A DNA stretch of 64,000 nucleotides from positions 496,001-560,000 of the forward strand of contig NZ_CP099582.1 in NCBI RefSeq assembly GCF_024022995.1, written 5' to 3'. The position numbers and the translations under genes are program-made. Positions 27,250-34,912 of the stretch are shown piece after piece. Each line of letters opens with the position of its first letter. Within the stretch, counting starts at the first letter, position 1. Under the pieces are notes generated by a model that saw nothing but the letters and a program-made list of their open reading frames with translations, did no database searches and was not told where the DNA came from. Source of the stretch: Thermococcus aggregans. Its GTDB lineage: Archaea; Methanobacteriota_B; Thermococci; Thermococcales; Thermococcaceae.

Positions 27250-27993
27250 GTCCAGAATCACAACAGGGGCGCCCTGGACTTCCGCGATAACGCTCCGGAC
27301 TCCATAGACTTCCTCAAAAAGTTCCGGAGTAAGGACGTCTCTGCCGCCGTCTTTTATTATCTTGCCACCCTTCATAAAGACAAACCTATCTGCGAAGCGC
27401 AGTGCCAGGTTGACGTCGTGCATTATAATCACAGCCGTTTTACCTGAGTCTGCGAACTCTCTCGCTATTTTCATCACTTCTACCTGGCTCCTCAGGTCAA
27501 GGTTGTTGGTTGGCTCGTCCATTAAAAGTATCTCGGGTTCCTGTGCGAGCGCCCTGGCTATGTTTACCTTCTGCAGTTCTCCTCCGCTGAGCCTGTTTAA
27601 GGGCTTCATAGCTAGGTGATCAATTTTCAGCATTTTTAAAGTGGCTTTAACGGCCTCAATGTCCTTTTTTGAAGGCCTCAACCCCATATAGGGCCTCCTG
27701 CCCAGGAGCACAGTGTCAAATACCCTCATGAAGCCAGGGACAATGGCCTGCGGCACGTAACCTATGATCTTCGCGAGTTCTTCGCGAGAGTACTCGTTTA
27801 TGGGCTTTCCAAAAACCTCTACCCTCTTGCACTTGAAAACTCCGGCGAGGCACTTCATGAGGGTGCTCTTTCCGGCGCCGTTTGGCCCCAGTATCGCCAC
27901 CAGCTCCCCCCTCTCCACCTCCAGGGAGACGTTGTGCAGTATCTGTGAGCCGTTATAGCCAAAGTTCAGGTTTTTAACCTTCAGAACCTTCAT
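27238..27993 (-). CDS. ABC transporter ATP-binding protein, iron-chelate/cobalamin type
   Basis: ATPase of a FecBCD/BtuFCD-type importer, 251 residues. Walker A GPNGAGKST, Q-loop YVPQ, signature LSGGELQKVNIARALAQEPEILLMDEPTNNLD (with Walker B) and the switch HDVNLA are all intact. The start overlaps the permease stop by 4 bp. The gene is GC-richer than its left-hand neighbours, as is the rest of the operon. Confidence 0.88.
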   Translation of the reverse strand: MKVLKVKNLNFGYNGSQILHNVSLEVERGELVAILGPNGAGKSTLMKCLAGVFKCKRVEVFGKPINEYSREELAKIIGYVPQAIVPGFMRVFDTVLLGRRPYMGLRPSKKDIEAVKATLKMLKIDHLAMKPLNRLSGGELQKVNIARALAQEPEILLMDEPTNNLDLRSQVEVMKIAREFADSGKTAVIIMHDVNLALRFADRFVFMKGGKIIKDGGRDVLTPELFEEVYGVRSVIAEVQGAPVVILDLES

Positions 27994-29024
27994 TCTCCTC
28001 CCTCCATGCGCACCAGCAGGTAGATGAACATCGGAGCCCCTAGAAACGACGTCACGACGCCAACCGGCAGGACCGTCGGTGAAAAGAGAAGCCTCGCAAC
28101 TGTGTCCGCGGTAAGGAGCAGGAGGGCACCCATCAAGGCGGAGAGGGGCATTAGAAACCTGTAGTCGCCACCAAAGAGCAGCCTGACTGCGTGGGGCGCC
28201 ACAAGTCCCACAAAACCAATAACCCCAACAAAGGAGACACTCACGGCCGTCAAAAACGTCGCCAGAAACGTCGAAATTATCCTCGTCCTCTCAACCTCGA
28301 CGCCGACGGATTTTGCGACCTCGTCCCCAAGGGCCGAGGCGTTCAGATCCCACCTTTTCATAACAAAGTAAGCAAAAACCACCGCAAAGCTTGCCCCGAG
28401 GATGAGGTCTTCCCTCCAAGTCGCCCTTCCGAGGTCTCCAAAGCTCCAGTAGACCATCGCGGCGAGCTGGAGCTCGTCTGCAAAGTACTGCACGAGGGTG
28501 GTTAAGGCCGTGAAAAGTGAGCTCATCGCGATTCCGGAGAGGATTATTGCTTCAGGGCTCAGTCCCTTCAGCCCCGCCAGGAGCAGGATAGTAGTTGCGA
28601 CGCTCATTGCCCCGAGGAACGCGAACAGCACAACCGCATAGGGGTTGTCCACGACGATTCTCCCGGAGCTCTCGGAATAGCCTGCCCCGAGCAGGATGGC
28701 AATCGAGGCCCCGAACATAGCCCCGTGGGAGACTCCCATCGTGAACGGGCTCGCGAGGGGGTTCCTAAGAAATCCCTGCATAACGGCTCCGGAGATTGCT
28801 AGCGAGGCACCCACGAGGATTCCGGCAAGCACCCTTGGGAGGCGGATGTTCCAGATTACTATGTGGGCCCTGTCGTCGCCTCTACCTGCCAGTGCCCGGA
28901 AGACCTCTTCCATCGAAAGGGAATAACCGCCGTGGGAGATAGAGAACACGCTAACCAAAAATATAAGGATTAGGAGAGAGATTCCCACTGCAATCCTAGT
29001 TGCAACGTACCGTTCGTACTCCAT
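27990..29024 (-). CDS. FecCD/BtuC-type ABC permease
   Basis: Permease for a metal chelate or corrinoid, 344 residues with about 10 helices. Family marks are the early IWNIRLPRVLAGILVGASLAISGAVMQGFLRNPLASPFTMGVS block and FVGLVAPHAVRLLFGGDYRFLMPLSALMGA near the C terminus. It lies 6 bp after the binding-protein gene and overlaps the ATPase gene. Confidence 0.88.
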   Translation of the reverse strand: MEYERYVATRIAVGISLLILIFLVSVFSISHGGYSLSMEEVFRALAGRGDDRAHIVIWNIRLPRVLAGILVGASLAISGAVMQGFLRNPLASPFTMGVSHGAMFGASIAILLGAGYSESSGRIVVDNPYAVVLFAFLGAMSVATTILLLAGLKGLSPEAIILSGIAMSSLFTALTTLVQYFADELQLAAMVYWSFGDLGRATWREDLILGASFAVVFAYFVMKRWDLNASALGDEVAKSVGVEVERTRIISTFLATFLTAVSVSFVGVIGFVGLVAPHAVRLLFGGDYRFLMPLSALMGALLLLTADTVARLLFSPTVLPVGVVTSFLGAPMFIYLLVRMEGGE

Positions 29025-29030
29025 ACCGCA

Positions 29031-30134
29031 TCACGGCGAAGTCGGCAGTGAGTTTTCCGCTTCTTCAGTGGAGAGGTCTATCTCTTTAAACCCGCCAAAC
29101 TGCTCGGCGAGTTCTTCGTAGACGGGCCTGCCTACGAGGAACTCGTATATCTCGTTTGCCTTCTGAACCGGGTCAACGTCCTCAAAACGCTCCGGGTAGA
29201 GAACCTTCCCGATGAAGTACGCGTCTGCCATCGCCGTGCCGATGTTTGTGGAGTAGTAGTTGTACGGCAGGACTCCGTAAACGTTGCCGTTCCTCACGGC
29301 CTTCAGGGACTCGTAGAACCCGGGGTTCTTCCTGTAGTCGTCGAGCACTAGCTTCAGCCCGCCCTCGTCAATGAAGATGTAATCCGGGTCCCACTCCAGG
29401 AGCTTCTCTTTGTCTATGAATTTGTGACCCTCCCCAAGCTCGTCGGCGACGTTTTTCGCGTGGAGCACGACGAACGGGGGATACTTCGCCTTTGTGCTCT
29501 CTATCCCGTGGGCTCCCCTGTAGCCTAGTCCTCCAACGTAGACGCTTGGGCTCTCGGCATTTTCCGTCCTCTTGAGGAGGTCCTCCTGAGCCGACCTTAT
29601 GAAGTTGATAACCTCCCGCGCCCGGGCTTCCTTTTTCAAAATCTTTCCGGCCAGCTCAAGGGACTCAAAGAGCTTTTCGTCCTCGAAGCTCGTCAGCTCC
29701 CCATAGCTGAGCACCACGACTGGAATTCCGGTTTTCTCCTGTATGTCCTGGGCAGTCTTGGCATCCACGTAAGTCATGAAGATGACGTCGGGTTTGAGCT
29801 CTATCAGCGCCTCAAGGTCGGGGAGCTTTCCAGGCCCGCCGGGGCCAATGCTTGGAAGCTCCTTGAGCTCGGGGTGGGCTATAATGTAGGGTCTGCCCCC
29901 CGAATGTTGCTTTTCAAAGTCCTCAACCCCCACCACCATGTCCGTTGCGTTTAGGTACACGATAATCCTCAGGGCGCCGGGGCCGGCCGCTACCACCCTC
30001 TCGACGTTTTCTGGAACGGCCACTTCCCTGCCGGCGAGGTCTTTCACGACCATCGTAGCTTTCTCCGTGGTCTGACCCTGCAGACAGCCGGACACGAGGA
30101 CAAGTAAGACCACGAGCGAGAGGACTTTCTTCAT
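29031..30134 (-). CDS. Substrate-binding lipoprotein of iron-chelate-type ABC importer
   Basis: Class III periplasmic-type binding protein, 367 residues. Lipobox LVSGC at residues 13-17 anchors it outside the membrane. The fold marks are [27 protein letters not shown], the [27 protein letters not shown] lobe and a C-terminal lobe with [13 protein letters not shown]. The ligand cannot be told: iron chelate, haem, corrinoid or oxyanion are all possible. Its start overlaps trmO by 4 bp. Confidence 0.87.
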   Translation of the reverse strand: MKKVLSLVVLLVLVSGCLQGQTTEKATMVVKDLAGREVAVPENVERVVAAGPGALRIIVYLNATDMVVGVEDFEKQHSGGRPYIIAHPELKELPSIGPGGPGKLPDLEALIELKPDVIFMTYVDAKTAQDIQEKTGIPVVVLSYGELTSFEDEKLFESLELAGKILKKEARAREVINFIRSAQEDLLKRTENAESPSVYVGGLGYRGAHGIESTKAKYPPFVVLHAKNVADELGEGHKFIDKEKLLEWDPDYIFIDEGGLKLVLDDYRKNPGFYESLKAVRNGNVYGVLPYNYYSTNIGTAMADAYFIGKVLYPERFEDVDPVQKANEIYEFLVGRPVYEELAEQFGGFKEIDLSTEEAENSLPTSP

Positions 30135-30574
30135 TTTCGGTCCACCTCCTCAAACCATCCAATTCTCGCGTTCTCCACGCAGTCCATAGCGGGAGAATAC
30201 GGCTTGATGTCAATAACGGGAGTCCCATCCACGGCGTCGAGCCACTTCACAACCAGCTTCCTACCTTTCCGTTCCAGTAGCTCCACAACGGCGAATCCTA
30301 TCGGGTTCGGCCTGTGGGGAGAGCGGGTCGCAAAAACCCCGTGCTCCCTGCCGTCGTGCGGCGGGACGGCGGTTAAAACGTCCCTTTTGGCCCGGTCAAG
30401 CCAGTACAGAACTATCAGGTGCGTGCAGGTTTCTATGTCTTTTAATCCCTCCTCGAACTCGGGAAAGACCTCCACTATGAATATTTCCCCCGAGAGCCTC
30501 CCCTGTCTGGGACACTCCGAAGGACTCTTGTAGGGAGACCGTATCACTCCAATCGGCCTGAGGTTAAGCTCCAC
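30131..30574 (-). CDS. trmO: TsaA/TrmO-family protein (tRNA m6t6A37 methyltransferase-like)
   Basis: A 147-residue protein of the UPF0066 fold. E. coli TrmO methylates t6A37 in tRNA-Thr using SAM. Marks are [54 protein letters not shown] and [14 protein letters not shown]. It sits inside a metal-uptake operon, overlapping FmdE by 11 bp and the binding protein by 4 bp; stand-alone archaeal members may have another role. GTG start. Confidence 0.8.
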   Translation of the reverse strand: MELNLRPIGVIRSPYKSPSECPRQGRLSGEIFIVEVFPEFEEGLKDIETCTHLIVLYWLDRAKRDVLTAVPPHDGREHGVFATRSPHRPNPIGFAVVELLERKGRKLVVKWLDAVDGTPVIDIKPYSPAMDCVENARIGWFEEVDRK

Positions 30575-31265
30575 TGCCAGACCCTCCTACTTTAACGATC
30601 CCCCTTCCAATTACCGCGTGGTACGCTTCCCCGGCACACCTGTAGCAGAGGGGCTCTCTATCGATGTAGACGATTCTCCTCGACATTGTCAGTTCCCCGC
30701 ACTTCGAGCACCGGATGCTCTCAAAAATAGGGGCCAGCTCAATTGGGGGAACCTTAACCCGCTCTATTTTGAACTCCTCTCTAGGTAAGTGGAGCATGGT
30801 CTTTGCAAGTCTCTCCCAGAGCTCCCTTAGACGCTTTTTCTCCTCCGGGGTTCCCTTCCTCTCTCGTATGACCTTTTTGAAGAGCTCCATTGCCCCCGAC
30901 GGATAGTATTTCTCAAGCCTCTCGGCATCGATATACACCCTGACCCCTTCCCATGTCGAGCGCCTGACGAGGGTCAGCGCGGTCTTGCCAAGGTCTAAGT
31001 AAATCAGGGAGTTGTTGCCGAGCGTGCACCCCGTGGCGACCTGGACGCCGTCGGTGAAGCAGCTGTTTACTTCAACGATCGCCAAAGTGCTCTCGTCCAC
31101 GCTACCAGAATGGTCGAGCCGCCCTACTCCAAGTTCCTCCATCGCTATGAGTGAAGCTCGTATTCCAAGGGCCAGGTAGGGGCATATGTGCCCGTGAAAC
31201 TCCCTCGCGTATTCGAGTATCTCCTCCACTTTACCCTCCTTGACGAGTCGGTTAAGGGTGAGCAT
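30564..31265 (-). CDS. FmdE/FwdE-family protein with C-terminal zinc ribbon
   Basis: The FmdE domain (residues 1-~150) has FHGHICPYLALGIRA (His24, His26, Cys28) and VNSCFTDGVQVATGCTLGNNS; the C terminus carries CSKCGELTMSRR...CYRCAG, a zinc ribbon. FmdE proteins accompany molybdenum/tungsten enzymes and metal transporters, with unknown chemistry. The start is Met 31265 (GGTGATACTATG) rather than the upstream in-frame codon, giving 233 residues. First gene of the GC-rich operon FmdE-TrmO-FecBCD type. Confidence 0.82.
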   Translation of the reverse strand: MLTLNRLVKEGKVEEILEYAREFHGHICPYLALGIRASLIAMEELGVGRLDHSGSVDESTLAIVEVNSCFTDGVQVATGCTLGNNSLIYLDLGKTALTLVRRSTWEGVRVYIDAERLEKYYPSGAMELFKKVIRERKGTPEEKKRLRELWERLAKTMLHLPREEFKIERVKVPPIELAPIFESIRCSKCGELTMSRRIVYIDREPLCYRCAGEAYHAVIGRGIVKVGGSGSGA

Positions 31266-31285
31266 AGTATCACCAATTCCAAAAA

Positions 31286-31337
31286 TGATAACACGTTTTA
31301 AACGCTTTCTAAATATTGGTGTTATCAACCAAAGGTT
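31286..31337 (-). promoter_or_regulatory. Promoter of FmdE-TrmO-ABC operon with inverted repeat and SurR-type boxes
   Basis: A 9-bp inverted repeat TGATAACAC (31286-31294) / GTGTTATCA (31319-31327) brackets a TATA-like TTTAAAA. Two GTTn3AAC boxes overlap it: GTTTTAAAC (31295-31303, on TATA) and GTTATCAAC (31321-31329), the latter extending to GTTATCAACCAAAGGTT (31321-31337), which fits GTTn3AACn5GTT. The gene starts ~20 bp downstream of the inner arm. Confidence 0.6.
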
Positions 31338-31501
31338 ACTGTTGTCCAAGAGAGATTAAAGAAAATAGCGTATAAATGGGACATCGAGCTTCTTCCCTTT
31401 TAGAAACGAATTTTGAGTAAATAGCCTTATAAAATGATTGAATAACAGCAAGAGTTTTCTTTTGTACTACCTAACCCAAAAATCATGCGATCATAGTAAA
31501 A

Positions 31502-31510
31502 TTTATAAAT
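31502..31510 (+). promoter_or_regulatory. TATA box of tRNA-Trp gene
   Basis: TTTATAAAT preceded by AAA, about 30 bp before the first base of the mature tRNA, the usual archaeal spacing. Confidence 0.65.
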
Positions 31511-31535
31511 CGGTGTTGGCTTTAGTGTTATTGAC

Positions 31536-31675
31536 GGGGGCGTGGTGTAGCCTGGTCCATCATCGCGGGCTCCAGAGGTGTGAAGACGAGCGGGTTTGCT
31601 GATTGGGGATGAGCCTTTGGAGCTCTGACCCGGAGAAACCCGCGGACCGGGGTTCAAATCCCCGCGCCCCCACCA
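31536..31675 (+). tRNA. tRNA-Trp (CCA anticodon) with intron, CCA end encoded
   Basis: The acceptor stem GGGGGCG pairs with CGCCCCC, followed by A and an encoded CCA (31673-31675). The anticodon stem GCGGG (31565-31569) pairs with CCCGC (31639-31643); the loop reads CT-CCA-G, so the anticodon is CCA at 31572-31574. An intron of about 62 nt (31576-31637) follows position 37. T arm CGGGG-TTCAAAT-CCCCG is regular. The tRNA body matches the archaeal tryptophan tRNA pattern. Confidence 0.93.
31576..31637 (+). ncRNA. tRNA-Trp intron containing a C/D-box guide RNA
   Basis: The intron holds box-like elements in order: GTGAAGA (C, slightly off), CTGA (D'), GGATGAG (C') and CTGA (D). In euryarchaea this intron guides 2'-O-methylation of positions 34 and 39 of its own pre-tRNA. 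The boundaries are placed by the anticodon-stem pairing and could shift by 1-2 nt. Confidence 0.7.
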
Positions 31676-31799
31676 TTTCCTTCTAGCAGAATTGACGGTT
31701 CTTGAAAAATACAAACACAAAAAATAAAAAAGTTCTACAGGCTCATTTCTTGCTACTTCATCATAAAATCAGAAAGGAGAACGTCAATCATCGCCTTGT

Positions 31800-32252
31800 T
31801 TAAATTTCTTCTTTCACGGTAACAAACGAAACCATGGTTACGGTTTGTCCAACGCCCTTTATCTCCCTAAGCTTGTCAATAACGACTTTTCCAATGTCCT
31901 CAGCCGAAGGAGCCCTGGCCTTTATAAGGAGATCCCATTCTCCTGCGATTATGTGAACCTCATAAACTTCTTCAATCTGGGCAATCCGCTTAGCGACTTC
32001 TCTCTGTGTGAGTCCCGAATCGGGTTCATACCTAGCAAGAATAAATGCCGTAGTTCCTAGGTTGAGCTTTTTGTAGTTGGGCTTAATGGTAAATTTCTCT
32101 ATTATACCCTCGTTTACAAGCTTCTTTATCCTGTAATGGACAGTTGTCCTTGGAATTCCTATCTTTTTGCTTAAGCTGGCTATGTTTTCCCTTGAGTTCT
32201 CCTTAAGCTCTTTTAGCAGTTTTAAATCAATTGTATCCAATACCTCGCTCAT
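31800..32252 (-). CDS. Lrp/AsnC-family transcriptional regulator
   Basis: Two-domain regulator of 150 residues: N-terminal winged helix (TIDLKLLKELKENSRENIASLSKKIGIPRTTVHYRIKKLVNEGIIEKF) and C-terminal RAM/ligand domain (EVHIIAGEWDLLIKARAPSAEDIGKVV). No ligand or targets can be read from context; upstream lies the divergently unrelated ITPase gene on the same strand, 54 bp away. Confidence 0.88.
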   Translation of the reverse strand: MSEVLDTIDLKLLKELKENSRENIASLSKKIGIPRTTVHYRIKKLVNEGIIEKFTIKPNYKKLNLGTTAFILARYEPDSGLTQREVAKRIAQIEEVYEVHIIAGEWDLLIKARAPSAEDIGKVVIDKLREIKGVGQTVTMVSFVTVKEEI

Positions 32253-32306
32253 ACAGATCCCCTATTGTTGTCAAATTTTCAATAAGATATCAACCTTTAT
32301 TGTCAT

Positions 32307-32867
32307 TCAATCCTTTTTAAGATTTTCTTTTAGCCATTGTGCAAACTCCTTAAGGGCGAGTCCCCTATGGGAAATTTTGTTTTTTTCTTCTGTTTTCATT
32401 TCTGCGAACGTTTTACTGTAGCCCTCGGGCATGAATATTGGATCAAACCCGAACCCTTTATTGCCGCGTTTCTCATTGGTTATTTTTCCGTGTACAACCC
32501 CCGTAAACATGTGAAGCTCTCCATCATAGTAACCTATTACGCTTTTGAAGTACGCTCTCCTGTCGTTGGCCCCTTCCATGAGCTTGAGAATTCCTTCGTT
32601 TCCAAGGGTTTTGTAAACATAAGCAGAATAAACCCCGGGAAATCCTTTCAGGCTCTCAATAAAAAGGCCAGAATCGTCTATAAAAAAGGGCTCGTCTATA
32701 CGCTCCTTTAACCAGTTTATCCCAAAGGTTACGACTTCTTCCAGAGTGTTTGCCTGTATTTCGGGATATTCTATGTTTTTTTGGACGATTTCTACACCCA
32801 GAGGGGAGAGATACTTCTTGACCTCTTCTACTTTGCCTTTGTTAGAAGTTACAAACACTAGCCGCAT
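32307..32867 (-). CDS. rdgB: XTP/dITP pyrophosphatase (Ham1/RdgB)
   Basis: House-cleaning enzyme hydrolysing ITP, dITP and XTP to monophosphates. It has the N-terminal [16 protein letters not shown] nucleotide loop, the metal-binding [24 protein letters not shown], and the [20 protein letters not shown] and [11 protein letters not shown] segments. Length 186 is normal. Confidence 0.92.
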   Translation of the reverse strand: MRLVFVTSNKGKVEEVKKYLSPLGVEIVQKNIEYPEIQANTLEEVVTFGINWLKERIDEPFFIDDSGLFIESLKGFPGVYSAYVYKTLGNEGILKLMEGANDRRAYFKSVIGYYDGELHMFTGVVHGKITNEKRGNKGFGFDPIFMPEGYSKTFAEMKTEEKNKISHRGLALKEFAQWLKENLKKD

Positions 32868-32909
32868 TGTTTTTCACCCAAACAAATAAAAATGCAAAGA
32901 TTAAAAATG

Positions 32910-33398
32910 TTAGTCTATAGTGTAACCAATTTTTTCAACAAGCTCTCTTCTCTCTTTCTTCTGCTCGTCGGTCTCGATTCTAATTGCAGCTTTTCCGTCC
33001 ACTATTCCCAAAACAGATCTTCCGAGCTCTGTTTCAGCAACTATAACCTGCATGGGGTTTTCGCTTGCCCCATACACCATAGCGACTGCGGGGTGGTTTT
33101 TGACTGTATTGAGCACGTTTATTGGGAATGCCTCTCTCATAAGTATAACAAACACGTGACCTGCTCCAATTTTCAAGGCGTTTTTTGCAGCCAATTCCTC
33201 GAGTTCTTTGTCGTTTCCTGTGTATCTTGTTAGCTGAGGCTTTGCTTCGTTCATGGCAATACCAAATTTTATTCCGGGGACTGTTGTGAGAAGAGCTCTA
33301 GCTAGGTCATCAACTGTGAAAATTGAGAAGTTCCCTTGACCGATGATGCACTCTACTCCCTCGGGCTTCTCTACATCTACAACTTCTATTTTGACCAT
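32910..33398 (-). CDS. Adenosine-specific kinase family protein (PF04008-like)
   Basis: A 162-residue protein of the archaeal/thermophile family named adenosine-specific kinase from structural work. Marks are GQGNFSIFTVDDLARALLTTVPGIKFGIAMNEAKPQLTRYTGND and GHVFVILMREAFPINVLNTVKNHPAVAMVYGASENP. ATG 33398 follows GGTGGTGGAA, so the longer start at 33407 was not used. It lies just after the SPASM-domain gene, probably in one unit. Biochemical proof of function in this lineage is unknown to me. Confidence 0.75.
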   Translation of the reverse strand: MVKIEVVDVEKPEGVECIIGQGNFSIFTVDDLARALLTTVPGIKFGIAMNEAKPQLTRYTGNDKELEELAAKNALKIGAGHVFVILMREAFPINVLNTVKNHPAVAMVYGASENPMQVIVAETELGRSVLGIVDGKAAIRIETDEQKKERRELVEKIGYTID

Positions 33399-33410
33399 TT
33401 CCACCACCTT

Positions 33411-34373
33411 TCATAATTTTAATTTTCTATCCATAAAACTTTTTTGGACATTATACCCTAGAGGGTGATCCAGCGGACAGTATTCCACTCCCATTATGTC
33501 ACCGGAGGCATAATATTCCAGTGCCCTGCAGTCATGACATGTAGAGTTGAATGGACAGAGTTTGCAGCCTTCTATGTCTTTCTTCGTTAATTTCCAGAAT
33601 CTTTTCAATCTACGTTTTCGGAGTATCTGTCTTAGGCTTAATTCTTTGGCGTTTCCCACTATGAACTTCCGCAAAAGAGGACAAGGAAGAGCGAAGCCGT
33701 CCCTTGTTATAGCCAAAGTCCCGCATAGACATGGATGAAATTTGGTATGGGCCTTAAACGCTCTCTTTGCTTTCATTAAATCGAAATCCACTCTTTTTAG
33801 TGAACCGGGAAAGAGTACATCGATGTAAATTTTGCAGGGAAGTGCAAGATTCTCAAGGTTTTCAATTTCACTCCCTTTAATCATAAGAAGCACGGCATAA
33901 GCATCTTCAATGTTTTGAAGCTTTTTCATGTTTTTACTGGAATACCTTGCCTCTACAATGGGTTTTACATTGGAAGGAAGATTCACTCTATCGAAGTCTT
34001 CAAGTCTCACGACGGGATAAATATTTTCAATTGGAAGCATAGCGGAGAAGCAAGAAATTTCCTCTAGAAGAGATAGGTCATCGTAGTTTGTCAAATAAAG
34101 ATCTTTACCACAAATTAGTGAGAATTCTCTTACTATTTCCTTCATACGTTTGATTTCCATAGGACTATCTCGGAGAACAAACTTGTTGTTGCCAATACAC
34201 CCTATTGATCTTGGTATCCCCTCTACCTCTGAAAATTCTCCTTTTCCCGACCCCAGCTGGAGTATAAGCCTTTCAAGCTTTCCAGTATGTTCGTTCTTTA
34301 CCCATGGTGGTTTGGCAAAAGTGATGATGGGTTGAGCCATATTAAAAATCCCATCATTACTATTTGCTCTCAT
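33411..34373 (-). CDS. SPASM-domain protein lacking the radical SAM cluster motif
   Basis: A 320-residue protein whose C-terminal ~110 residues look like a SPASM Fe-S domain: FHPCLCGTLAITRDGFALPCPLLRK and GCKLCPFNSTCHDCRALEYYASGD...YCPLD. The N-terminal ~200 residues resemble a barrel, but where CxxxCxxC would be expected there is only one Cys (GIPRSIGCIGNNK). It therefore cannot bind the usual SAM cluster. The start follows GGTGGTTAG. Function unknown; it might be a scaffold or peptide-binding relative of radical SAM maturases. Confidence 0.6.
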   Translation of the reverse strand: MRANSNDGIFNMAQPIITFAKPPWVKNEHTGKLERLILQLGSGKGEFSEVEGIPRSIGCIGNNKFVLRDSPMEIKRMKEIVREFSLICGKDLYLTNYDDLSLLEEISCFSAMLPIENIYPVVRLEDFDRVNLPSNVKPIVEARYSSKNMKKLQNIEDAYAVLLMIKGSEIENLENLALPCKIYIDVLFPGSLKRVDFDLMKAKRAFKAHTKFHPCLCGTLAITRDGFALPCPLLRKFIVGNAKELSLRQILRKRRLKRFWKLTKKDIEGCKLCPFNSTCHDCRALEYYASGDIMGVEYCPLDHPLGYNVQKSFMDRKLKL

Positions 34374-34468
34374 CTAACCACCGCTATTCACACGATAAGA
34401 AGACTTTATTAATTTTACCATAATGCATAGTTATCTAAATTACAGCAAATAGCAGTTAAAAAGAAACC

Positions 34469-34912
34469 TTAATGTGTCTTTTTGCTCGGTATTACCCTTT
34501 CTCCTTCAATCCAGAATTCGCCTTCATCCGTTACTTCTTTCTTCCAGATGGGAACTCTCTTTTTTACCTCATCTACAGCCCATATGCAAGCTTCAAATGC
34601 TTCTTTTCTGTGTTTTCCAGCGGTAACTATAAGAATTGTGTTCTCGCCAACTCCAAGCTCTCCGTAGCGGTGCCATATAACCATGTCCAGTATGGGGAAT
34701 TTTTTCAACGCTTCTTCTCTAATTTTTTTCATCTCTTCTACCGCCATTTCTTCATAGGCCTCATAAATGAGCTTTTTAACCCTTCTGTCGTGGCTCTCCT
34801 CTCTAACTTTTCCGAGGAATATTGCAATTCCTCCACTTTTTGGAGATGAAACTAACTCAATTGCCTCATTAATGTCAAAGTCTTCGGGTTTTTTAAACAG
34901 CTTAATCTTCAA
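34469..34912 (-). CDS. moaE: Molybdopterin synthase catalytic subunit MoaE
   Basis: Inserts sulfur from MoaD thiocarboxylate into precursor Z for the tungsten/molybdenum cofactor. A 147-residue protein with GGIAIFLGKVREESHDRRVKKLIYEAYEEMA, IWHRYGELGVGENTILI, AGKHRKEAFEACIWAVDEVKKRVPIWKKE (catalytic Lys region) and the C-terminal W-containing segment. It overlaps moeB by 11 bp. Thermococcales need the cofactor for tungsten aldehyde oxidoreductases. Confidence 0.93.
   Translation of the reverse strand: MKIKLFKKPEDFDINEAIELVSSPKSGGIAIFLGKVREESHDRRVKKLIYEAYEEMAVEEMKKIREEALKKFPILDMVIWHRYGELGVGENTILIVTAGKHRKEAFEACIWAVDEVKKRVPIWKKEVTDEGEFWIEGERVIPSKKTH

Noticed and set aside
31427-31720. Minus-strand open frame of 97 codons across the tRNA-Trp
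   Set aside because: It runs antisense through the tRNA gene and owes its openness to the GC-rich tRNA; no family resemblance or ribosome site.
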